From contig MNIY01000045.1 in the NCBI GenBank assembly GCA_001919995.1, positions 1-8,332 of the forward strand: a stretch of DNA of 8,332 nucleotides. Direction: 5' to 3'. Source of the DNA: Ktedonobacter sp. 13_1_20CM_4_53_11 (GTDB lineage: Bacteria; Chloroflexota; Ktedonobacteria; Ktedonobacterales; Ktedonobacteraceae). Under the pieces are notes generated by a model. The model was not told the DNA's origin. It did not search any database and saw nothing but the letters and a program-made list of their open reading frames with translations. Of the stretch, positions 1-4,578 are shown one piece after another. Each line of letters opens with the position of its first letter. The first letter of the stretch is position 1. Position numbers and translations under genes: made by a program.

Positions 1-248
1 TCACGTTGATTCGTGATGCCTATGGCAGCAATATCGGAGACCGAGGCCCCAGCTTTTTTCATAGCCTCCTGTGCCACTGCGAGTTGGCTCGACCAGATCG
101 CTTCCGGATCATGTTCGACCAATCCTGGAGATGGATAAATTTGTGGAAACTCTTGCTGTGCCGAACTCACAATCGCGCCCTCATGATCGAAGACGATCGC
201 GCGCGAACTGGTAGTGCCCTGATCAAGGGCAAGCACATACTTCGCCAT
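1..248 (-). CDS. glpK: Glycerol kinase, N-terminal part (cut by window edge)
   Basis: Glycerol kinase phosphorylates glycerol with ATP to give sn-glycerol-3-phosphate in the cytoplasm. Reading leftward from the ATG at 248, 82 codons are visible and the rest lies outside the window. The N-terminus carries the FGGY-kinase phosphate loop [15 protein letters not shown] (residues 7-21), then EHDPEAIW (about 45-52), and reaches the IGITNQR segment of the first domain at the edge; all are hallmark glycerol kinase sequences. The ribosome site GAAGG lies 6 nt before the ATG. The gene follows glpP1 on the same strand after a gap of about 200 nt, so a glpP1-glpK transcript is plausible. Catalytic residues further in cannot be checked. 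The family assignment is secure. Confidence 0.95.
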   Translation of the reverse strand, partial: MAKYVLALDQGTTSSRAIVFDHEGAIVSSAQQEFPQIYPSPGLVEHDPEAIWSSQLAVAQEAMKKAGASVSDIAAIGITNQR

Positions 249-451
249 GGTTAACCTTCTTTCTTTTGGGTACAACAACTCTGCGCCCATACAAAACGAC
301 AACGTATCGACTTGGCGTAGGCATCCATGCCTGACTTGCAACGAAACATAGAAAAATATCTCTACACAGACAACGCCGGCTGTGAAAGGAGAAACAACAC
401 AGAAGGGTATTTGCTAGTAATCTTCTTTCACATGCATATGCATGTCACCTG
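249..451 (-). promoter_or_regulatory. glpP1-glpK intergenic leader with competing inverted repeats
   Basis: The gap between the glpP1 stop and the glpK start holds several symmetric elements. A perfect 16-bp palindrome lies at 430-445, six bases after the glpP1 stop. TGTGAAAG (381-388) is the inverse of CTTTCACA (425-432), and CTGTG (380-384) is the inverse of CACAG (365-369). A small hairpin AGGCA/TGCCT lies at 319-332. In the leftward RNA the 8-bp pairing overlaps both the palindrome and the CACAG/CTGTG stem, so the folds exclude one another. A U5 tract (352-356) lies 8 nt beyond the last stem, too far for a standard terminator. A weak promoter TTGTCT-17-TATGTT can also be read toward glpK. 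Control of glpK here is an inference. Confidence 0.35.
430..445. repeat. Perfect 16-bp palindrome after glpP1
   Basis: ACATGCATATGCATGT reads the same on both strands with no spacer and no mismatch, and symmetry stops at 429/446. It begins six bases beyond the glpP1 stop codon. No T-tract follows in either direction, so it is not an intrinsic terminator. It could be a dimeric repressor site or an RNA hairpin at the 3' end of glpP1. Confidence 0.6.
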
Positions 452-1033
452 TCATAACCAGAGTTCAGGCCGACTGACTGCAACGCCTATAGCGCCGGAT
501 TGCAGCACAGACTGTACCTGTTCAGGCGTATGGATCAGGCCAGAGGCAATAAAAGGTAATGGAAACAGTTCTTTATTTTGTGTAGTAATATATGGAGTAA
601 CTAAACCGGGAGAAATATCGAGTACATCAACGTAATGGGTATCCACCGATTCTAAAGCCATCTCCAAACCTGTCGAGTCCACCGCAAAGATGCGCTGGAT
701 GGTCTCTAACCCGAAATTTTTGCCCTGAGACAGGATGCGAGGATGGTTAGAAATAATGCCGCTCACTTGCAAATATTCAGCGAGATAGCGCAATCCGGCA
801 GCATCGGCGTGAATACCGTCAATATGATCAATATTGACATATACTGAAAGCGAACGCTTTTGGGCCTCGCTAAGTATTGTTGTGAAATCGAATAGATTAC
901 AGTGTCTTAATAAGACGGAGTTGACATGTTTGGAGTCAAAAACCTGTGTGAATTGCACACGGCTCTCTACAATCGGTATGATCTTGCACTGCGACGAAAT
1001 ACTGAGCAGTGACCTCCTGGACTGGATAATCAT
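452..1033 (-). CDS. glpP: Divergent GlpP-family glycerol-3-phosphate-responsive antiterminator (GlpP1)
   Basis: GlpP proteins bind G3P and let RNA polymerase pass terminators in glp leaders. This 193-aa protein has the usual family length and block order: a VNIDHIDG block (B. subtilis-type VHVDLIQG), GIISNHPRIL, TIQRIFAVDS, a degenerate ISPGL block (family EVLPGI), FIASGLIHT (family AGGFIRT) and a C-terminal ELW. Several normally invariant positions differ: His of the VHVDL block is Asn, Gly-Gly is Ser-Gly, and the Arg before Thr is His. G3P binding may therefore be altered. The ATG at 1033 has a good site (AGAGG, 6-nt spacer). It lies upstream of glpK on the same strand and downstream of a strong leader terminator at 1057-1105. 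Family membership is clear; ligand and target are inferred. Confidence 0.85.
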   Translation of the reverse strand: MIIQSRRSLLSISSQCKIIPIVESRVQFTQVFDSKHVNSVLLRHCNLFDFTTILSEAQKRSLSVYVNIDHIDGIHADAAGLRYLAEYLQVSGIISNHPRILSQGKNFGLETIQRIFAVDSTGLEMALESVDTHYVDVLDISPGLVTPYITTQNKELFPLPFIASGLIHTPEQVQSVLQSGAIGVAVSRPELWL

Positions 1034-1262
1034 GCTGCACCTCTGGCTCTAGGAGTAAAAAAACAACAAAGCCCTAAGCCTCATAAACAGGTTGGCTCAG
1101 GACTTATCATTTCACTGTCCTTAAACGCCTATGCAGTTGTCCATACAGGTCTCTGGTAACTTTGCAGCGCTACCTTCGCTCTCTCACTCAAGAAGGAAGC
1201 ACGCTGTAGATATCTTACCAGGTACCGCAGCCGCTAACTATACATTAGTGTTGAGTTAGCAT
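1034..1262 (-). promoter_or_regulatory. Long structured 5' leader of the glpP1-glpK transcript
   Basis: From the predicted start near 1262 to the glpP1 ATG the leader is about 229 nt. Upstream of the terminator it can form a hairpin with GCTTCCTTC/GAAGGTAGC arms (1169-1200, one mismatch in 9 bp) and a longer-range 7-bp pairing CTGGTAA (1153-1159) with TTACCAG (1215-1221). The GCTAACT/AGTTAGC pair (1233-1260) lies at its 5' end. No known riboswitch class is recognised. Length and a terminal terminator suggest transcription attenuation. Confidence 0.5.
1057..1105 (-). terminator. Intrinsic terminator in the glpP1 leader (candidate antitermination target)
   Basis: In the leftward RNA, AAGTCCTGAGCC (1105-1094) pairs with GGCTTAGGGCTT (1080-1069) over 12 bp with two G-U pairs. 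The loop is 13 nt and the stem is followed at once by TGTTGTTTTTTT (1068-1057). This is a textbook Rho-independent terminator. No gene ends here, because glpP2 points the other way. It lies between the leftward promoter (1269-1298) and the glpP1 start at 1033, so it must act on the leader. GlpP is known in Bacillus to control leader terminators of this kind. The reverse strand has no T-tract after the stem. Confidence 0.85.
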
Positions 1263-1267
1263 ATAAT
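1239..1267 (+). promoter_or_regulatory. Predicted sigma70-type promoter for glpP2-pgsA
   Basis: TATACA (1239-1244), a 17-nt spacer, and a perfect TATAAT (1262-1267) predict a start near 1274, about 60 nt before glpP2. The inverted pair GCTAACT (1233-1239) and AGTTAGC (1254-1260) brackets the spacer, a usual place for a repressor. The promoter overlaps the opposing one at 1269-1298. In the transcript a 7-bp hairpin with one bulged A can form (1280-1287 with 1302-1308). Confidence 0.6.
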
Positions 1268-1268
1268 G

Positions 1269-1298
1269 ATAATACTCGACTGAACGGCTAATTGTCAA
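1269..1298 (-). promoter_or_regulatory. Predicted strong sigma70-type promoter for glpP1-glpK
   Basis: On the leftward strand a perfect TTGACA (1298-1293) is followed by an 18-nt spacer and TATTAT (1274-1269), five of six matches to consensus. Transcription would start near 1262. Its -10 lies 1 bp from the -10 of the rightward promoter and the two transcripts run through each other's promoter, so the two polymerases should exclude one another. Confidence 0.7.
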
Positions 1299-1332
1299 GT
1301 ACCGTCAGCTTAGTTAGCATTACCCAGGCGGC

Positions 1333-1941
1333 ATGGAGCTTATCCCGCGGTGGAAGAACATGATCAAACAAGAGTTTTTACGTTTAGCTCACCAGTATCC
1401 AGTGGCAGCAGCAATGAAATCAGATGGAGATATGCAGGTTGCTTTAGAATCCGATGCGCTGCTGCTGTTTTTGCTCAAAGGAGATGCCTTCCAGATGGCC
1501 CCTTTCGTAATACAGGCCCATCAACGTGGGAAAGGAGTCGTCGTACACGTCGACCTGGTGAGCGGAGTTGGCAAAGATCGTGCCGGCATTCAATATCTGC
1601 GCCAAATGGGAGTTGATGCGATCATAACAAGCCGCTCCCAGCTCGTCTCAGCCGCGAGAGCAGAGGGGTTGACCACGATCCAACGCCTCCTTTTGTTGGA
1701 CGATTCAGCCCTGGATACCGGCGTAAGAACGATTGCGCGCGCCGCTCCAGATATCGTAGAGATTCTCCCTGGCATCATCTTTCCAGAGATAGCCCAAACG
1801 CTACAACGATTGTTGTCTGGCCCTTTTATCGCTGGTGGCTTTATTCGTACGGCTGCTGACGTAGCACGAGTTCAGGCCGCTGGATGTATTCTGAGTAGTA
1901 GTAGCACATACTCACTTTGGCAGCGCAGTTTTAGAGAATAA
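1333..1941 (+). CDS. glpP: GlpP-family glycerol-3-phosphate-responsive antiterminator, canonical (GlpP2)
   Basis: This protein keeps all the usual GlpP blocks: PVAAAMKS near the N-terminus, VVVHVDLVSGV (about 69-79), AIITSRSQL, TIQRLLLLDDSAL, VEILPGI and FIAGGFIRT, ending near a family-typical W. From the ATG at 1333 it is 202 aa. A second ATG at 1360 gives 193 aa, closer to Bacillus GlpP, and neither start has a strong ribosome site, so the start is uncertain. The stop codon overlaps the AGGAG ribosome site of pgsA, which implies co-transcription and likely translational coupling. By family it should bind G3P and mRNA in the cytoplasm and relieve transcription termination. It is a diverged paralogue of the antiterminator on the other side of the 300-bp control region. 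Confidence 0.9.
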   Translation: MELIPRWKNMIKQEFLRLAHQYPVAAAMKSDGDMQVALESDALLLFLLKGDAFQMAPFVIQAHQRGKGVVVHVDLVSGVGKDRAGIQYLRQMGVDAIITSRSQLVSAARAEGLTTIQRLLLLDDSALDTGVRTIARAAPDIVEILPGIIFPEIAQTLQRLLSGPFIAGGFIRTAADVARVQAAGCILSSSSTYSLWQRSFRE

Positions 1942-1955
1942 GGAGTGATACTCGA

Positions 1956-2582
1956 ATGCAAAACGTTCCAAATATACTTAGCTTGAGCCGTATTTTGGCA
2001 ACAGTCGTCATATTCGTGCTGGTGTTGATAAATACTCCCCTGGCGTTTCTTGTCGCAACAGTACTTTTTGTCCTTGGCTCTGGAACGGATTTTCTTGATG
2101 GCTATCTAGCGCGTCGCTACAAGTTGGTTTCACCGTTAGGTGTTTTCTTAGACCTGACAGCCGACAAAGTTTTTGTCTCGGTCATTCTGATTGCTTTGGT
2201 CCAGGTTGGTCTTGTGCCTGCATGGATCGTAGCAGTTATTATAGCTCGTGAGTTTCTAGTGACTGGTTTGCGTTCAATGGCATCTGCAAAAGGGAAGGTG
2301 ATCCCCGCAGGCAAATGGGGCAAACAGAAAACACTGATAACCATGGTCGCTATGAGTGCCTTATTGCTAGCAAAAGGCCTCGGAGCGCATCAACTCTCTC
2401 TCTTCCCACCGATGTTGAACTTTAACAGCGCGACTGTGAATTTCCCCGATATCTTGCTGCTACTTGCCGATGTTGGCCTGGTTCTTGCGGCACTATGGAC
2501 GGTGCTTTCGGGGGCGGAATATATGATTAGCGCCCTGCCCATTTTCCAGAAGGAACGGGAGGCCAATCCATTACAGGCGTAA
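1956..2582 (+). CDS. pgsA: CDP-diacylglycerol--glycerol-3-phosphate 3-phosphatidyltransferase
   Basis: PgsA transfers the phosphatidyl group of CDP-diacylglycerol to G3P to make phosphatidylglycerol-phosphate at the inner membrane, the committed step to phosphatidylglycerol and cardiolipin. The 208-aa protein starts with PNILSLSRI, typical of PgsA. It has the full CDP-alcohol phosphotransferase signature D48-G-x2-A-R-x8-G62-x3-D66-x3-D70, preceded by D45. Hydrophobic helices at about 13-40, 72-105, 128-140 and 163-190 fit the multi-helix fold. The AREFLVTGLR segment (97-106) is also characteristic of PgsA. AGGAGTG overlaps the glpP2 stop and lies 8 nt before the ATG. It converges with plsY, another G3P-using lipid enzyme. 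Assignment is strong; the exact alcohol substrate is inferred from closest family features. Confidence 0.93.
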   Translation: MQNVPNILSLSRILATVVIFVLVLINTPLAFLVATVLFVLGSGTDFLDGYLARRYKLVSPLGVFLDLTADKVFVSVILIALVQVGLVPAWIVAVIIAREFLVTGLRSMASAKGKVIPAGKWGKQKTLITMVAMSALLLAKGLGAHQLSLFPPMLNFNSATVNFPDILLLLADVGLVLAALWTVLSGAEYMISALPIFQKEREANPLQA

Positions 2583-2692
2583 CGAACAGCAATAACGCGG
2601 AAACGACACGGCACAATCTTCAAGTGATGCCTGATTGCCGGCGCTGTGTCGTTTCCGCGTTATTGCTATCTATGATACAGCTATTACGCCTG
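2574..2692. repeat. Long inverted repeat spanning both stop codons of pgsA and plsY
   Basis: The 22-nt segment at 2588-2609 is the exact inverse of 2646-2667. In the rightward RNA the stem extends by a G-U pair and two further pairs, and the 30-nt loop holds a 5-bp inner stem (CAATC 2614-2618, GATTG 2633-2637). Outside it, CAGGCGTAA (2574-2582, the end of pgsA) is the inverse of TTACGCCTG (2684-2692, the end of plsY). Both proteins therefore end in Gln-Ala-stop with identical codons. No T-tract follows on either side, so it is not a standard intrinsic terminator, although it may still separate or protect the two convergent transcripts. Confidence 0.85.
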
Positions 2693-3394
2693 CGCTTTCG
2701 AAGAAGGGTTAGTGGGAGAGGCAGGGTTCTCTTCAACCTGAACCTTCTGTCCAATCTTCCGTTCAGTTCCTGAAAGCAGGCGACCAATGTTATCATAATG
2801 AAAAATAATTACCAATGCCGGGGCAATTACCAAAAAGAGTAAATCCGGGAATGTCACGTGTATAAAAAACGATGGGTCGGCCAGGTCTACGAAGAAAAAA
2901 ATCAGGCCAGAGACAATGGTAGCAAGGCTTCCAAGTACAGAACCCAGGGAGACGAAGCGCGAGGTTGCAATAGTGACAAAAGTAACAACGAGAGAAATCA
3001 GGAAAATGAAGGGAGAAATAACTAGCAGTGCTCCTGCGCCGGTAAGGACGCCACGACCGCCTTTGAAGCCAATAAAAATAGGGAAACAATGTCCCAGTAA
3101 TGCAGCCACACCAGCGATAGCTGGCCCCCAACCATTGACGTTCAGAAATGGGACGAGCAAAGCGAGTAACGTAGGCGCCACGCCCTTTGAAAGATCAAAG
3201 AGAAATACTACTGCTGCAGGTCCTCTACCGAGCGTGCGTAGAACATTTGTTGCACCTATTTTATGACTACCATAGTCACGTATATCAAAAGCTCTACCGC
3301 GGAGCAATTTCCCCATCCAATACCCGGCAGGAATTGAGCCCCAAAGGTAGGCGATAACCGCCACAAGGAAAAGCTGGCCTAAAATAATAGGCAT
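2684..3394 (-). CDS. plsY: Acyl-phosphate:glycerol-3-phosphate acyltransferase PlsY
   Basis: PlsY moves an acyl chain from acyl-phosphate to G3P, forming lysophosphatidate at the membrane. The 236-aa protein begins with the family segment GSIPAGYWMG (19-28). Motif 1 has Asp37-Ile-Arg, Gly42-Ser43 and Gly47-Ala-Thr-Asn-x2-Arg53. Motif 2 is GHCFPIFIGFKGGRG (101-115). Motif 3 has His199, Asn202 and GTE (209-211). The residues expected to be essential (Ser43, Arg53, His199, Asn202, Glu211) are kept, but the usual GSGN is GSHK, KGGKG is KGGRG, and Arg before His199 is Phe. A hydrophilic tail of about 20 residues is longer than usual. AGGAGG lies 5 nt before the ATG, confirming the start. It follows panC on the same strand after 97 nt. 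Confidence 0.92.
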   Translation of the reverse strand: MPIILGQLFLVAVIAYLWGSIPAGYWMGKLLRGRAFDIRDYGSHKIGATNVLRTLGRGPAAVVFLFDLSKGVAPTLLALLVPFLNVNGWGPAIAGVAALLGHCFPIFIGFKGGRGVLTGAGALLVISPFIFLISLVVTFVTIATSRFVSLGSVLGSLATIVSGLIFFFVDLADPSFFIHVTFPDLLFLVIAPALVIIFHYDNIGRLLSGTERKIGQKVQVEENPASPTNPSSKAQA

Positions 3395-3447
3395 GGTAGC
3401 CTCCTAATTCGTTGAAGCTTAGTTATGCTAAAACCGCTTTCCCACCT

Positions 3448-3476
3448 ATTATAGTTAGATTTCAACAAAAAAGCTA
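3448..3476 (-). promoter_or_regulatory. Possible plsY promoter and shared motif region
   Basis: A perfect TATAAT reads leftward at 3453-3448, but the -35 position (TAGCTT, 3476-3471) is poor, so this is tentative. The -10 is embedded in CTAACTATA (3458-3450, leftward), a 9-mer also present next to the glpP2 promoter at 1234-1242. Downstream lies AGCTTAGTTA (3416-3425), also present at 1307-1316. Shared sequence around two G3P-related promoters hints at a common regulator. If the promoter is weak, plsY is read mainly from panC. Confidence 0.35.
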
Positions 3477-3491
3477 GCGCGAAAGGGTCAT

Positions 3492-4361
3492 TCACAAGAG
3501 CCAGTTTGTGCCACCCCGCCAGATGATGTTGTCAATAAAATGTACTTTTCCAATATGCGCGGCAATCATGAGCATTGTTCCAGGTACTATTGTATCTACA
3601 GAGCTCAAGGTATCTGAGTGACAAACTTTCACGTAGTCCAGGTTTACCAGGGGTTCGGTCACCACCAAGTCCATCATCGCTTTCTCAATTTCAGCGCAGT
3701 TGCGCACATTCACGTCAACGAGCGCTTTTCCAGCAAGCAGCGCACGATATAGAACACTCGCTGCCTGGCGTTCAGGTTGCGTCAAAAAGTGATTACGACT
3801 TCCCAGAGCCAGTCCGTCGCTCTCACGAACCGTTGGTAAAATTCGGAGGCCCACATCTATGTTCAAATCGCGTACAACTTGACGAACAATAGCTATCTGC
3901 TGGGCGTTTTTCCGCCCGAAGTAGGCTATGTCCGGTCGCACAAGTTGAAAGAGCTTGGTAATGATCGTGGCAACCCCACGAGCATATATCCGACTACCAG
4001 TACCTTTCGCTGGCTGTACTGCCCATAGAGGGCTCGTGGGCATGACAAAGGTAGAAAATCCAGCGGGATATATATCCTCTGTGCGCGGGATGAAGACGAC
4101 ATCGATGTTGGTGGTACTTAACAGTTGCAGGTCCCTTGACAGATCCCGCGGATAGCGTAACAGGTCATCGCTCTCTTCAAACTGTAGAGGATTCACAAAA
4201 ATACTGGCAACGCTAATTTCACATTCTTGATGAGCTGCTTGCACAAGCGATATATGTCCCTGATGAAGAGATCCCATCGTAGGAACAAAACCGACGGATC
4301 CTCCTGCAAGCCATCCACGGGCTGTTTCAGTCATCTCGTCGAGATTATGAATGATACGCAT
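3492..4361 (-). CDS. panC: Pantothenate synthetase (pantoate--beta-alanine ligase) with altered active-site motifs
   Basis: PanC joins pantoate and beta-alanine using ATP to make pantothenate, the coenzyme A precursor, in the cytoplasm. The 289-aa length is normal. Conserved family features are VPTMGSLHQGH (26-36, the HxGH nucleotide site), SIFVNPLQF (53-61), YPRDLSRD, DIYPAGF, RGVATI (128-133), YFGRK (147-151), PTVRESDGLA and SRN (188-190). Several positions depart from the family. The LEGxxRPGHFRG stretch is replaced by unrelated residues up to Arg128, the KD pair is Lys151-Asn152, and the MSSRN motif reads LGSRN (186-190). Activity is probable but not certain. The ATG has GGAG 4 nt upstream. 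It precedes plsY on the same strand and diverges from the hydrolase-like gene. Confidence 0.9.
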   Translation of the reverse strand: MRIIHNLDEMTETARGWLAGGSVGFVPTMGSLHQGHISLVQAAHQECEISVASIFVNPLQFEESDDLLRYPRDLSRDLQLLSTTNIDVVFIPRTEDIYPAGFSTFVMPTSPLWAVQPAKGTGSRIYARGVATIITKLFQLVRPDIAYFGRKNAQQIAIVRQVVRDLNIDVGLRILPTVRESDGLALGSRNHFLTQPERQAASVLYRALLAGKALVDVNVRNCAEIEKAMMDLVVTEPLVNLDYVKVCHSDTLSSVDTIVPGTMLMIAAHIGKVHFIDNIIWRGGTNWLL

Positions 4362-4388
4362 ATTGCTCCAGGTGATACTGTTCTCGTC

Positions 4389-4400
4389 TATCTATAGATA
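4389..4400. repeat. 12-bp palindrome upstream of panC
   Basis: TATCTATAGATA is a perfect palindrome about 28 bp before the panC start. It contains a -10-like TATAGA for leftward transcription but lacks a recognisable -35 partner. It may be an operator or chance AT-rich symmetry. Confidence 0.35.
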
Positions 4401-4523
4401 AGGAAGAGAGTTTTCGAGACCCCAGTTTCCGAGGCAACCGGAATCAGATTGCTTTACTTATTCTGTTTCCAGCTACGTATACGATAGAGTTGCTAGTTTT
4501 TGGTGTACCGTAGTTTGCATAAC

Positions 4524-4555
4524 GTATAGCATCCTCTTCAGTAACCATGCTATAC
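4524..4555. repeat. 9-bp inverted repeat with divergent extended -10 elements
   Basis: GTATAGCAT (4524-4532) and ATGCTATAC (4547-4555) are exact inverses separated by 14 bp. Each arm, read outward, gives TG-C-TATAC, the form of an extended -10 promoter. Thus one arm faces the hydrolase-like gene and the other faces panC. The symmetry may place two promoters back to back or form one dimeric operator covering both. Confidence 0.65.
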
Positions 4556-4556
4556 T
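4548..4556 (+). promoter_or_regulatory. Extended -10 promoter for the hydrolase-like gene
   Basis: TGCTATACT matches the extended -10 form TGnTATAAT with one difference. No good -35 lies 17 bp upstream, as is common for extended -10 promoters. The expected start near 4563 leaves a short leader of about 16 nt that just includes the AGGAGG ribosome site. Confidence 0.55.
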
Positions 4557-4578
4557 ACAACAGACGAGGAGGAAGACA

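Larger units (their letters stand above)
1233..1320. repeat. Three GTTAGC elements around the divergent glpP promoters
   Basis: GCTAACT (1233-1239) is the exact inverse of AGTTAGC at 1254-1260, and the 9-mer AGTTAGCAT occurs at 1254-1262 and again at 1312-1320. The first two flank the spacer of the rightward promoter; the third lies upstream of the leftward -35 box. The arrangement suggests an operator with an auxiliary site for a DNA-binding regulator not encoded here. The neighbouring string CTAACTATA recurs upstream of plsY. Confidence 0.5.

Noticed and set aside
327..635. Rightward open frame overlapping the end of glpP1
   Set aside because: It overlaps glpP1 antisense, has no ribosome site and shows no recognisable protein features.
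1221..1228. GGTACCGC resembling the core of a T-box riboswitch (rightward strand)
   Set aside because: The rest of the T-box consensus is missing, no terminator follows on that strand, and the downstream gene is glpP2, not an aminoacyl-tRNA synthetase or amino-acid gene.
2588..2667. Bidirectional intrinsic terminator
   Set aside because: The stem is long and perfect but no T-tract follows on either strand, so it is listed as an inverted repeat instead.
2916..3266. Rightward open frame of 116 codons inside plsY
   Set aside because: It lies antisense to a gene with full PlsY motifs, has basic, Pro-rich shadow-like composition and no ribosome site.
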